NCBI RefSeq assembly: GCF_018968705.1
Contig: NZ_CP076668.1
Span: 1,612,001 to 1,676,000, forward strand
DNA: 64,000 bases
Origin: Pseudomonas lijiangensis
GTDB lineage: Bacteria; Pseudomonadota; Gammaproteobacteria; Pseudomonadales; Pseudomonadaceae
Direction: 5' to 3'
In this document: positions 50,948-59,591 of the stretch, in pieces
How positions within the stretch are numbered: position 1 is the first letter of the stretch
Layout of the letters: each line of letters starts with the position of its first letter
Position numbers and translations under genes: made by a program
Notes under the pieces: generated by a model
Databases searched by the model: none
What the model saw: the letters and a program-made list of their open reading frames with translations, nothing else
Told to the model about the DNA's origin: nothing

Positions 50948-51370
50948 TCACTGGCTGCGATCCCTGACCGCCGCGAGCCATCTGGAGACAATCTCCATTT
51001 CCTCATCGCTGAACGCTTGGGTCAGCTTTTCATTCAACGGTGACAGCTCGCGAGTCGCCTGCAGAGTGGCTGTGCGGCCTGCCTCTGTCAGCCACAGGCG
51101 ATAGCTGCGTTTGTCATGCTCATCGACGCGACGCTCGATCAGCCCCGACTTGACCATCCTGTCGGCCAGGCCGGTCATGGCTGAGGGCGCGATATCCAGT
51201 GCCAGTGCGACCTCGCCACTGAGCGCGCCGTCCTGCCCATTGAGCACAAAGAGTGCGCCCGCCTGGGTGGCGCTGATGCCGGCGTGATTCGAGATATGCC
51301 GTTCGATGTGTCTGGACAGGCTTTTTTGAGCCGCATTCAGCAAGTAGACGTAGCGACGATCATGCGCCAT
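50948..51370 (-). CDS. MarR-family regulator
   Basis: This 140-residue winged-helix repressor contains GISATQAGALFVLNGQDG, VALALDIAPSAMTGLADRMV and the wing ERRVDEHDKRSYRLWLT. Its start overlaps the end of the upstream hydrolase gene by 11 bases, so the two form an operon read from the region around 52240-52290. Two palindromic sites there are its likely operators, which would give autoregulation. The ligand is unknown. Confidence 0.9.
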   Translation of the reverse strand: MAHDRRYVYLLNAAQKSLSRHIERHISNHAGISATQAGALFVLNGQDGALSGEVALALDIAPSAMTGLADRMVKSGLIERRVDEHDKRSYRLWLTEAGRTATLQATRELSPLNEKLTQAFSDEEMEIVSRWLAAVRDRSQ

Positions 51371-52238
51371 TCGGATTACCCGGTAACTGAGTTTCCAGCC
51401 ATCTTGCCACTACTGGCCATAAGGTGTCGGCATGTTGTTGACGGAAAAACCCCAGGTGCCCGATGGATGAGCCGTTACTGTCTGCAGGACCAAGCTGGCG
51501 TCGCTCTACAGAACAACCCGTCAAATGCTTCGTCATGAGGTCGATGGCTTCGGCGGGTGCCCATGGATCATCATCGATACCCACGGCCAGAATCGGCAGC
51601 CTCGGGCGAGCGAAGCGGGCAGGGGCGTTGACTGAAGGATCATCAAAGAAGTACTGACGAAGACTGGTCCAGCGTGACCATTCGCGCATGACATCTGCTG
51701 GAAGGTCTTCGCCAACGCCCAGCCTGCGTCCTGGAAAGTAGCCCAGGAGTTTCGCGCTGACAGGCCCCAGGAATTTCAGCAGGATTGCCACTTTCAAGCG
51801 TTCCTGCCAAGGCCTGATGAATCGCAGGCAGCCCGCGTGGGAGCATAGGGTCACAGCCGCGTGGAGCCTGGTGCTGCTCTCGCACAACCCGATGGCATGC
51901 CCGCCGAAGCTATGGCCCACCGCGAGGTGAGGAGTCCCGCTGTACTGCTCCGAAATCCAGTGGGTGACGGCTTCGACATCGTTATCAGCCCACGAAATAA
52001 AACCTGCCTGAACGGTTTTCGGATGAGGACCTTTCCTGCCGACACCCCGATAGTTGTAGGTGATGACCCTGAAACCTTTGCTGACCAGATACTGAGCGAA
52101 CGGAAAGTACATGCGTTCGGTGACACCCGTCGCCGGGTTGATTTGAACCACGGCTTTGGCCGGGCCTGTAGCGCTATGGATCGTGACCTCGACGCTGTGG
52201 CCATTGCTGCAGGGGATTGAATGGGTTGTCGTGTTCAT
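51360..52238 (-). CDS. Alpha/beta hydrolase
   Basis: This 292-residue hydrolase has an oxyanion-hole region (VVQINPATGVTERMYFPFAQ), a nucleophile elbow AVGHSFGGHA and a late catalytic His in IGHLGFFR. It is the first gene of the MarR pair. Such pairs often handle an ester or a toxic aromatic compound sensed by the MarR protein. No signal peptide is seen. Confidence 0.88.
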   Translation of the reverse strand: MNTTTHSIPCSNGHSVEVTIHSATGPAKAVVQINPATGVTERMYFPFAQYLVSKGFRVITYNYRGVGRKGPHPKTVQAGFISWADNDVEAVTHWISEQYSGTPHLAVGHSFGGHAIGLCESSTRLHAAVTLCSHAGCLRFIRPWQERLKVAILLKFLGPVSAKLLGYFPGRRLGVGEDLPADVMREWSRWTSLRQYFFDDPSVNAPARFARPRLPILAVGIDDDPWAPAEAIDLMTKHLTGCSVERRQLGPADSNGSSIGHLGFFRQQHADTLWPVVARWLETQLPGNPNGA

Positions 52239-52241
52239 GGG

Positions 52242-52286
52242 ATTTATTTCGTATGTGAAGTAAATTATTTAACATGCGAAATAAAT
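52242..52286. promoter_or_regulatory. Two palindromic MarR-type operators
   Basis: The arms at 52242-52256 and 52272-52286 form an inverted repeat with one mismatch. Within it lie two 18-bp pseudo-palindromes, TATTTCGTATGTGAAGTA (52245-52262) and TATTTAACATGCGAAATA (52266-52283). They begin a few bases upstream of the hydrolase start codon (52238). Size, symmetry and place fit binding of two MarR dimers that shut off the operon. Confidence 0.72.
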
Positions 52287-52340
52287 AGCGGCAAGCACTT
52301 TCCACGACGATGGGAGAGTTTGGATAAACGGGCAGGCAAT

Positions 52341-52372
52341 AAAAAACCCCATCACAAGGATGGGGTTCTTTT
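52341..52372 (-). terminator. Intrinsic terminator of acnB
   Basis: On the complement strand GAACCCCATC pairs with GATGGGGTT and is followed by TTTTTT. It lies 18 bases past the acnB stop. Confidence 0.88.
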
Positions 52373-52389
52373 AACGCGGTGTTTCGTGA

Positions 52390-54990
52390 TTACGCTTGAA
52401 CGACCGGGATATTGGCGTTCGCAGCGGCTTCGCGGAACTCGGCGATCTGATCGAAGCTCAGGTAGCGGTATACGTCCGCTGCCATGGTGTCGATCTGGTT
52501 CGCGTAGCTCATGTACTCCTCGACGGTCGGCAGGCGACCCAGGATAGAAGCGACGGACGCCAGCTCGGCCGAGGCCAGGTAGACGTTCGCGCCGTCACCC
52601 AGACGGTTCGGGAAGTTACGGGTCGAAGTCGAAACCACGGTGGAGTTCGGTTCTACGCGAGCCTGGTTACCCATGCACAGCGAGCAGCCCGGCATTTCCA
52701 TGCGTGCGCCAGCCTTGCCGTAGATGCCGTAGTAGCCTTCTTCGGTCAACTGGTGAGCGTCCATCTTGGTCGGAGGCGACAGCCACAGACGGGTCGGCAG
52801 CTGGCCTTTGACCTGATCCAGCAACTTGCCCGCAGCGCGGAAGTGGCCGATGTTGGTCATGCAGGAACCGATGAACACTTCGTCGATCTTCTCGCCCTGT
52901 ACCGAAGACAGCAGGCGGGCATCGTCCGGGTCGTTCGGCGCGCAGAGCACAGGCTCCTTGACGTCGGCCAGGTCGATTTCGATGATTTCGGCGTACTCGG
53001 CGTCCTTGTCGGCTTCCAGCAGCTCTGGATTGGCAATCCAGGCTTCCATCGCCTTGGCGCGGCGCTCCAGGGTACGTGGGTCACCGTAGCCTTGTTCGAT
53101 CATCCAGCGCAGCAGGGTGATGTTGGAGTTCAGGTACTCGATGATCGGTTCTTTGGCCAGCTTGATGGTGCAACCGGCAGCCGAACGTTCGGCCGAGGCG
53201 TCGGACAGCTCGAAAGCCTGTTCGATGCTGAGGTTTTCCAGACCTTCGATCTCCAGGATGCGGCCGGAGAAGGCGTTCTTCTTGCCTTTCTTCTCTACGG
53301 TCAGCAGGCCAGCCTGGATCGCGTAGTAAGGAATGGCGTGAACCAGGTCGCGCAGGGTGATGCCAGGTTGCAGCTTGCCCTTGAAGCGAACCAGGATCGA
53401 CTCAGGCATGTCCAGCGGCATGACGCCGGTAGCAGCCGCGAACGCGACCAGACCGGAACCGGCCGGGAAGGAGATACCGATCGGGAAGCGGGTGTGGGAG
53501 TCGCCACCGGTGCCGACGGTGTCAGGCAGCAGCATGCGGTTCAGCCAGCTGTGGATGATGCCGTCGCCTGGACGCAGGGAAACACCGCCACGGGTCATGA
53601 TGAAATCAGGCAGCGTGTGGTGAGTCTTGACGTCGATCGGCTTTGGATAAGCAGCGGTGTGGCAGAAGGACTGCATGACCAGATCGGTGGAGAAGCCCAG
53701 GCAAGCCAGGTCTTTCAGCTCGTCGCGGGTCATCGGGCCAGTGGTGTCCTGGGAACCGACGGTGGTCATCTTCGGTTCGCAGTAGGTGCCCGGACGGATA
53801 CCTTCTACGCCGCATGCCTTGCCGACCATTTTCTGCGCCAGGGTGAAACCCTTGGTGCTGGCAGCTGGCTGATCCGGAGTCTTGAACAGATCCGATGGTG
53901 GCAGACCCAGCTCGGCACGTGCCTTGCCGGTCAGACCGCGACCGATGATCAACGGGATACGGCCACCGGCACGTACTTCGTCGAGCAGGACCGGGGTCTT
54001 CATTTCGAAGGTGGCCAGGACTTCGTCGCTGTTGTGCTTGGTGACTTTGCCTTCATGCGGGTACAGGTCGATCACGTCGCCCATGTGCATGTTGGAAACG
54101 TCGAATTCGATTGGCAGTGCGCCAGCATCTTCCATGGTGTTGTAGAAGATCGGAGCGATCTTGCTGCCGAAGCAGAAACCGCCGGCACGCTTGTTCGGTA
54201 CATAAGGAACGTCGTCGCCGAAGAACCACAGAACCGAGTTGGTTGCCGATTTACGCGAGGAACCGGTACCGACCACGTCACCGACGTAGGCGATAGGGAA
54301 ACCCTGGCCGCGCATTTCTTCGATCTGCTTCATCGGGCCGATGGAGCCTTGCACGTCAGGCACGATGCCTTCGCGAGCCATTTTCAGCATGGCCAGGGCG
54401 TGCAGCGGGATATCCGGACGGGACCAGGCATCGGGTGCCGGGGACAGGTCGTCGGTGTTGGTTTCGCCGGTGACCTTGAAGACGCGCAGGCTGATCTTGT
54501 CGGCCAGTACAGGGCGCTTCTTGAACCACTCGCCGTCAGCCCAGGATTGCAGGACTGCCTGAGCGTGAGCGTTGCCGCTCTTGGCTTTTTCAGCAACGTC
54601 GTGGAAAGCATCGAACATCAGCAGGGTGTGCTTGAGCTGTTCGGCAGCGATCGGTGCCAGTTCGGCATCGTCGAGCAAGGCAACCAGAGTCACGATGTTG
54701 TAGCCACCTTGCATGGTGCCCAACAGTTCGGTGGCGCGTTTCTTGTCGATCAGCGGGGAAGTGGCTTCGCCCTTTGCCAGAGCAGACAGGAAACCGGCCT
54801 TGACGTACGCCGCTTCGTCCACGCCTGGTGGAATGCGGTTGGTGATCAGGTCGACAAGGAAATCTTCTTCGCCAGCGGGAGGATTCTTCAGCAGCTCAAT
54901 AAGGTCTGCAGTTTGTTCGGCGTTAAGCGGCTGGGGCACGATACCCTGGGCGGCACGCTCTTCGATGTGTTTGCGGTAGGCTTCAAGCAC
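52390..54990 (-). CDS. acnB: Aconitate hydratase B
   Basis: This aconitase B of about 866 residues interconverts citrate and isocitrate in the TCA cycle. The N-terminal helical HEAT-like domain and swivel domain come first ([37 protein letters not shown]). The iron-sulfur core follows, with [20 protein letters not shown] and a late [11 protein letters not shown] carrying cluster cysteines. The start is GTG 54990, preceded by GAGGG, which gives the conserved N terminus ([12 protein letters not shown]); the open frame continues upstream into unrelated sequence. A terminator follows. Confidence 0.96.
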   Translation of the reverse strand: MLEAYRKHIEERAAQGIVPQPLNAEQTADLIELLKNPPAGEEDFLVDLITNRIPPGVDEAAYVKAGFLSALAKGEATSPLIDKKRATELLGTMQGGYNIVTLVALLDDAELAPIAAEQLKHTLLMFDAFHDVAEKAKSGNAHAQAVLQSWADGEWFKKRPVLADKISLRVFKVTGETNTDDLSPAPDAWSRPDIPLHALAMLKMAREGIVPDVQGSIGPMKQIEEMRGQGFPIAYVGDVVGTGSSRKSATNSVLWFFGDDVPYVPNKRAGGFCFGSKIAPIFYNTMEDAGALPIEFDVSNMHMGDVIDLYPHEGKVTKHNSDEVLATFEMKTPVLLDEVRAGGRIPLIIGRGLTGKARAELGLPPSDLFKTPDQPAASTKGFTLAQKMVGKACGVEGIRPGTYCEPKMTTVGSQDTTGPMTRDELKDLACLGFSTDLVMQSFCHTAAYPKPIDVKTHHTLPDFIMTRGGVSLRPGDGIIHSWLNRMLLPDTVGTGGDSHTRFPIGISFPAGSGLVAFAAATGVMPLDMPESILVRFKGKLQPGITLRDLVHAIPYYAIQAGLLTVEKKGKKNAFSGRILEIEGLENLSIEQAFELSDASAERSAAGCTIKLAKEPIIEYLNSNITLLRWMIEQGYGDPRTLERRAKAMEAWIANPELLEADKDAEYAEIIEIDLADVKEPVLCAPNDPDDARLLSSVQGEKIDEVFIGSCMTNIGHFRAAGKLLDQVKGQLPTRLWLSPPTKMDAHQLTEEGYYGIYGKAGARMEMPGCSLCMGNQARVEPNSTVVSTSTRNFPNRLGDGANVYLASAELASVASILGRLPTVEEYMSYANQIDTMAADVYRYLSFDQIAEFREAAANANIPVVQA

Positions 54991-55103
54991 AGTATTACCC
55001 TCATCAGTGGTCCCAAATGGGTGTCCGGGACGCTCATCCAGAAATTGTCTGTACCCACGCAAGGCTTTCGAGCCTTGTTGGCAGGGTATCGGCAATTCCT
55101 AAC

Positions 55104-55242
55104 GAAGCTGTTTTCAAAGTTTTACGCCTGCAGGACGGGGGGATGGTAGGTCGACACGGCCATTCGTGATGAGGGAACGGCCTGTCGACACCGGACTGCG
55201 GGATTAACTTGACTGTGCTCGTGACGCTTTGAAAACAGCTTC
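55104..55242. mobile_element. MITE-like 139-bp inverted-repeat element upstream of acnB
   Basis: GAAGCTGTTTTCAAAG (55104-55119) and CTTTGAAAACAGCTTC (55227-55242) are perfect 16-bp inverted terminal repeats, flanked on both sides by TAAC (55100-55103 and 55243-55246), as a target duplication would be. A second inverted repeat, GTCGACACGGCC/GGCCTGTCGAC (55150-55161, 55179-55189), lies inside. There is no open reading frame. It occupies most of the 399-bp gap between acnB and the DUF1289 gene and could change acnB expression. It may equally be a regulatory cruciform. Confidence 0.55.
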
Positions 55243-55389
55243 TAACGGACATTGGCGCCTTCTAAGGCACGATGATTCTACGGCAAATCTTCGCTAAAGG
55301 TAAGTTAGACCCTACATCTTCGGGGGTGACCCTTGTTAGACAAAGGGCTAACATGCCTGCCTGTTTCGCCTGCCCTTGTCCTGCCAGCC

Positions 55390-55860
55390 ATGCCTGATCA
55401 AATCATCAAAACGCCTTGCGTCGGCCTTTGCTCTACTGTTTACGGGGATCTGGTTTGCCGTGGCTGCAAGCGTTTCCATCATGAAGTGGTCAACTGGAAT
55501 GGCTACAACGAAGACGAGAAAAGAGCGGTCTGGCTGCGCCTGGAGCAACTGCTGGTCCAGGTGATGGCGGCCAAGCTCGAAATCTTCGATGTCGAGAAGC
55601 TGCGCATGCAGCTCGTCCAGCGCAAGATCCGCTTTGTGGCCCATCAGTCCGAATATTGCTGGGCCTACCAGTTGATCGCTCGCGGAGCGCGGGTCATCAA
55701 TCAGGTGGAGGCCTACGGCTTCGTATTGCTGCCGGAGTTTCGCGACTGGGGGCTGCCTGAATTGCGCGATGCCATCGACCGTGAGTTTTTCCTGCTGTCG
55801 GAAGCCCATTACCAGCGATATATCGCGCCTGGGTTTCTGAAGGATGCGTTCGGGGTTTGA
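55390..55860 (+). CDS. DUF1289 (Cys-rich Fe-S type) domain protein
   Basis: The 156-residue product begins with the DUF1289 motif TPCVGLCSTVYGDLVCRGCKR, whose four cysteines could bind a metal or Fe-S cluster, and continues with a helical region. The start is ATG 55390. The open frame is 19 codons longer at the 5' end, without family similarity. Function unknown. Confidence 0.82.
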   Translation: MPDQIIKTPCVGLCSTVYGDLVCRGCKRFHHEVVNWNGYNEDEKRAVWLRLEQLLVQVMAAKLEIFDVEKLRMQLVQRKIRFVAHQSEYCWAYQLIARGARVINQVEAYGFVLLPEFRDWGLPELRDAIDREFFLLSEAHYQRYIAPGFLKDAFGV

Positions 55861-55884
55861 GGGTGGTGAGCGCTGAGTGCTGAG

Positions 55885-55970
55885 TGTGGGAGCGGATTCA
55901 TCCGCGAAACCTTCCAGACGATACATATGTATTGGATGTACAGGCCTTTCGCGAATAAATTCGCTCCCAC
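55885..55970. repeat. REPIN with diverged arms
   Basis: The arms 55885-55908 and 55948-55970 (cores GTGGGAGCGGATTCATCCG and CGAATAAATTCGCTCCCAC) face each other. A 12-bp perfect palindrome ATACATATGTAT (55921-55932) sits in the spacer. It lies between convergent genes. Confidence 0.75.
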
Positions 55971-55991
55971 TCCTGCCTGAATTGAAAATGC

Positions 55992-56852
55992 TCAACCATC
56001 AAACATCTCCTCCAGATGCCGGATGATCTCCTCGGTCTTGAGAACCAGCACATCGCTTTCCAGTGAATCGAGCACCACTTCGGCGGTATTGCCGATCAAA
56101 GCCCCTGAAAGACCTGTGCGCGCCACGGTGCCGATAATGGTGACGGCTGCGTGGAGCTTGTGAGCGGTAAAGGGAATCAGTACATCCGCCGGGCCTTCGG
56201 CGATATGCAGATGGCTGTCATCGATATCGAATTCGGACTGGAACGCCTGGCATTGTTCCCGGTAGCGGGCTTCGATGCTTTCCTTGAGCTGATAGACCGG
56301 ATCGGCAGCCGACAGCATGGGAGAAGGATGAGCGGTTATGACGTGCAACTGCCCTTTGGCCAGCGCCGCAATGTCATAGCCGTGATCGACGATGCTGAAA
56401 TGCAGTGCCTTGTGTTCGCCGTCCGCATTGCCGACATCCACGGCTGCGAGTATCACGCCGCCGGTCCAGGGGCGTGAGGTCTTGACCATCAGCACGGGGC
56501 TCGGGCAGTAACGCAGCAGTTTCCAGTCGTCCGGCGTGAGCAGGGCCTTTTTCAGCGGGTTGTCTGGCAGATGCTGCTTGATGACCAGCCCGCAGCCCTC
56601 GGCCTGTTGCACCTTGCAGATGGTCTTGTGGGTGGACTCTTCCCAGTGCTGTTCGGCGGTCGCAGTGAAACCCTCTTGCAGAAGGCTTAGTTTCAGTTCG
56701 TGAAGCTGTTGCGTATGAGCATGATCCTTGTCACAGATCAACAGGTGCAGATGTGCCTGAGTGACCCCTGCAATCAGTTTTGCGCGGTTGAGGGCCAGGC
56801 TATCGGCGTGGGCGGGATCGATGACCACCAGGATGCTGCGAACAGACTGCAT
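55992..56852 (-). CDS. Universal stress protein, two-domain
   Basis: This protein of about 286 residues is two UspA folds in tandem: RSILVVIDPAHADSLALNRA at the start and a second unit with ATP-loop-like TIIGTVARTGLSGALIGNTA near the end. It is cytosolic and generally induced by stress. ATG 56852 is chosen over an upstream start because the family begins there. Confidence 0.88.
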   Translation of the reverse strand: MQSVRSILVVIDPAHADSLALNRAKLIAGVTQAHLHLLICDKDHAHTQQLHELKLSLLQEGFTATAEQHWEESTHKTICKVQQAEGCGLVIKQHLPDNPLKKALLTPDDWKLLRYCPSPVLMVKTSRPWTGGVILAAVDVGNADGEHKALHFSIVDHGYDIAALAKGQLHVITAHPSPMLSAADPVYQLKESIEARYREQCQAFQSEFDIDDSHLHIAEGPADVLIPFTAHKLHAAVTIIGTVARTGLSGALIGNTAEVVLDSLESDVLVLKTEEIIRHLEEMFDG

Positions 56853-57002
56853 GGGGCTAACCTCCACAAGGCGAGCTGTGTTCCACAACTATAGTTGCAG
56901 TGCATGGGGGCGTCGCTTGATCTGGATCACAGCATTTCTGTCGCCCCGGGGGCGCGCGCCTCGTATAATGCGCGACCTTGCAAACCTGCTATCTGTGAGC
57001 TT

Positions 57003-57614
57003 ATGTACCCGATCCCCGAAATCGAAGCCTTTCTGCTGTGCCGCACGCCCGACAGTTGGGTTCAGGCTGCTTTGCGCAATCTGGACATTCTGTTGATCGA
57101 CCATGCGAACAACGAGAAAAAGGCGGCCGGGGCGGCGTTCCAGTTCATGTTCCAGTACAACGACAAGTTCGACCTGCTGAGCAAGATGTCGCGTCTGGCC
57201 CGTGAAGAGCTGCGGCACTTCGAGCAGGTGCTGAGCATTATCCGCAAGCGCGAAATCCCCATGGCCAACGTCAGTTCGGCGCGTTATGCGGGGGCATTGC
57301 GCAAGCTGGTGCGCAACCATAATCCCTATCGCCTGACCGACGCCCTGATCGTGGGCGCCATCGTCGAAGCCCGTTCCTGCGAGCGCTTCGCCGCGTTGGT
57401 GCCGCATCTGGATGAAGAACTCGCCAAATTCTACGGAGGGCTGCTGAAGTCCGAAGCCCGGCATTTTCAGGATTACCTGAAGCTGGCCTATACCTATGGC
57501 GATAAAGCCGATGTTGACGCCAAGATCGAAGAAATTCGCCACGCCGAACGTGAGTTGATCGAAAGCCCGGACGAGGAGTTCCGCTTCCATAGCGGTGTGC
57601 CTGTCGCAGCCTGA
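57003..57614 (+). CDS. miaE: tRNA 2-methylthio-N6-isopentenyladenosine hydroxylase
   Basis: This di-iron oxygenase of about 203 residues hydroxylates ms2i6A37 in tRNA. The ferritin-like metal ligands are visible in DHANNEKKAAGAA, AREELRHFEQVL, VEARSCERFA and SEARHFQDYLKLA. The ATG at 57003 gives the normal family start (MYPIPEIEAFL). The gene ends in an intrinsic terminator. Confidence 0.94.
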   Translation: MYPIPEIEAFLLCRTPDSWVQAALRNLDILLIDHANNEKKAAGAAFQFMFQYNDKFDLLSKMSRLAREELRHFEQVLSIIRKREIPMANVSSARYAGALRKLVRNHNPYRLTDALIVGAIVEARSCERFAALVPHLDEELAKFYGGLLKSEARHFQDYLKLAYTYGDKADVDAKIEEIRHAERELIESPDEEFRFHSGVPVAA

Positions 57615-57631
57615 GTTTCCCTGGCTCCCCC

Positions 57632-57662
57632 AAAAAACGACCTTGCCAGCGGTCGTTTTTTT
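57632..57662 (+). terminator. Intrinsic terminator of miaE
   Basis: AAAAAACGACC pairs with GGTCGTTTTTTT around TTGCCAGC, with a T-run at the 3' side. Confidence 0.9.
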
Positions 57663-57671
57663 ATGAGGATA

Positions 57672-57744
57672 TTGTTAGCCAGCTAACAAATGTTTTGACA
57701 TTAGCTGCCTGAGCAGTAATATCGCCACATCACTGCCTAAGCAG
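57672..57744 (+). promoter_or_regulatory. Promoter with MarR-type operators for the emrAB operon
   Basis: A -35 TTGACA (57695-57700) and a -10 TAATAT (57717-57722) are spaced by 16 bases. The palindrome CTGCCTGAGCAG (57705-57716) fills that spacer, and a second copy CTGCCTAAGCAG lies at 57733-57744 just before the marR start. A third palindrome TTGTTAGC-CA-GCTAACAA (57672-57689) lies just upstream of the -35. Repressor bound here would block RNA polymerase. The layout predicts autoregulation by the MarR protein encoded next. Confidence 0.75.
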
Positions 57745-57760
57745 CTTTTATGGTGATCTC

Positions 57761-58249
57761 TTGAAACATTTTACGTCCGAGAATTTTGATTCCAGCCTCA
57801 TGGGGTTGTTGGTCGGTCGCACCAACGCGCTCAAGGACCGCATGCTGGACAAGTATTTGCTGCCCTATGACGTCACCTTCTCGCAGTTCAAGGTGCTGAT
57901 CATCATTTCCCAGTTCGCCCTCGATACCCCCGTCGAATTGTGTCGGCACCTGTCTCTGGACAGCGGTTCCATGACGCGAATGCTCGATCGTCTGGAGCAA
58001 AAGGGGCTGATCGTGCGCACCCGTTCCGCCTCCGACAGGCGTCAGGTGCATGTGGCCTTGACCGCGCAGGGGCAGAAACTTTCGGACTTGCTGCCGCAGA
58101 TCGGCGCCGATGCGATGAACGACACCTTTGCCGTTCTGGACAAGGAAGAAGTCGCGACCCTTGAGCGAATCCTGACCAAGGTGCTGGTGGCCGCCGACGA
58201 CCACATCACCCTTACGCGGCTGAGCTTCAAGTCCACCGGGTCGAAGTGA
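57761..58249 (+). CDS. MarR-family repressor of the emrAB operon
   Basis: This regulator of about 162 residues has FSQFKVLIIISQFALDTPVELC, LSLDSGSMTRMLDRLEQKGL and a wing VRTRSASDRRQVHVALT. The start is TTG 57761 (KHFTSENF follows), the usual N terminus of this group; ATG 57800 is an alternative. The gene is first in an operon with the two efflux genes and very likely represses it through the palindromes in its promoter. Confidence 0.88.
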   Translation: MKHFTSENFDSSLMGLLVGRTNALKDRMLDKYLLPYDVTFSQFKVLIIISQFALDTPVELCRHLSLDSGSMTRMLDRLEQKGLIVRTRSASDRRQVHVALTAQGQKLSDLLPQIGADAMNDTFAVLDKEEVATLERILTKVLVAADDHITLTRLSFKSTGSK

Positions 58250-58322
58250 ACGGCCACCGCCGTCATCCCCGGTAAACCTCGATATCCCGCAATTACTGCT
58301 TCACCGACTACAGGTACTCGTC

Positions 58323-59528
58323 ATGGCTACTGCCGCTACTGAAAAACCATCTGCCAGCTCGCCCGAAGAGACAAAGCCGGGCAAGCGTAAATTCATGCTG
58401 CTGGTGCTCGCGCTTATCGTCATCCTTGGCGGTGCGGCTGTCTGGGCCTGGCATGAGTTTTATGGGCGTTGGAGCGAAAGTACCGATGATGCCTATGTGA
58501 ATGGCAACGTCGTCGAAATCACGCCGCTGACCACCGGTACGGTGATCAGCATCGGTGCCGATGACGGTGATCTGGTGCGTGAAGGCCAGGTCCTGATCAA
58601 GTTCGATCCCAGCGATGCCGAAGTCAGCCTGCAAAGCGCCGAGGCCAATCTGGCCAAGGTCGTGCGCCAGGTGCGTGGGCTCTATAGCAACGTCGATGGC
58701 ATGAAGGCACAACTGGCTGCGCAGCGTGCCGAAGTACAGAAGGCCCAGGACAACTACAACCGTCGTCGCAGCCTGGCTGCGAGCGGGGCGATTTCCCAGG
58801 AAGAGCTGTCCCACGCCAAGGATGACCTGACCAGCGCGCAAAGTTCGTTGAGCAATGTTCAGCAGCAACTGGCCAGCAGCGTTGCGCTGGTGGATGACAC
58901 TGTCGTTTCTTCTCACCCCGACGTGAAAGCTGCCGCTGCGCAGTTGCGTCAGGCGTATCTCGCTGATGCCCGCACCACTGTGGTGTCGCCGGTCACCGGC
59001 TATGTGGCCAAGCGCACCGTGCAACTGGGGCAACGGATTCAGCCGGGCACCGCAACCATGGCTGTTATTCCCCTTGACCAGTTGTGGATCGATGCCAACT
59101 TCAAGGAAACCCAACTGGGCAATATGCGCATTGGCCAGCCGGTCGAGATCACCTCGGACCTGTACGGCAGCCATGTGAAATACAGCGGCACCATCGACAG
59201 TCTGGGGGCCGGGACCGGTAGCGCTTTCGCTCTGCTGCCAGCCCAGAACGCTACCGGCAACTGGATCAAGATCGTCCAGCGCGTGCCGGTGCGAATTCAC
59301 ATCAACCCCGATGAGCTGGCCAACAACCCGCTGCGCATCGGTCTGTCCACCACGGTCGATGTCAATCTGCATGACCAGAGTGGTCCGGTACTGGCTCAGC
59401 AGCCGCCGAAGAAAGCGAGCTTCAGCACCAACATCTATGCCGAACAACTGGCCGATGCCGACGCCATGATCGCGCGTCTGATCCATGACAACAGTGCTGC
59501 CGGCAATAAAGCCACTGCGCAGCGCTGA
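58323..59528 (+). CDS. EmrA-like membrane-fusion protein
   Basis: This 401-residue HlyD/EmrA adaptor has one N-terminal TM helix (FMLLVLALIVILGGAAVWAW), the lipoyl/barrel segments VVEITPLTTGTVISIGADD and VVSPVTGYVAKRTVQLGQ, and an alpha hairpin between them. It links the EmrB carrier to an outer-membrane channel (none encoded in the operon). It is cotranscribed with the MarR gene and the emrB-like gene. Confidence 0.92.
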   Translation: MATAATEKPSASSPEETKPGKRKFMLLVLALIVILGGAAVWAWHEFYGRWSESTDDAYVNGNVVEITPLTTGTVISIGADDGDLVREGQVLIKFDPSDAEVSLQSAEANLAKVVRQVRGLYSNVDGMKAQLAAQRAEVQKAQDNYNRRRSLAASGAISQEELSHAKDDLTSAQSSLSNVQQQLASSVALVDDTVVSSHPDVKAAAAQLRQAYLADARTTVVSPVTGYVAKRTVQLGQRIQPGTATMAVIPLDQLWIDANFKETQLGNMRIGQPVEITSDLYGSHVKYSGTIDSLGAGTGSAFALLPAQNATGNWIKIVQRVPVRIHINPDELANNPLRIGLSTTVDVNLHDQSGPVLAQQPPKKASFSTNIYAEQLADADAMIARLIHDNSAAGNKATAQR

Positions 59529-59591
59529 TCCGCCAATCCGCACGCCCCGACCTTCAGGCCGGGGCAACGTCTCCGTTTCAAGGGATTTGCG

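Noticed and set aside
52396..55149. 917-codon plus-strand frame
   Set aside because: It mirrors acnB on the other strand and shows no family motif, so it is a compositional shadow.
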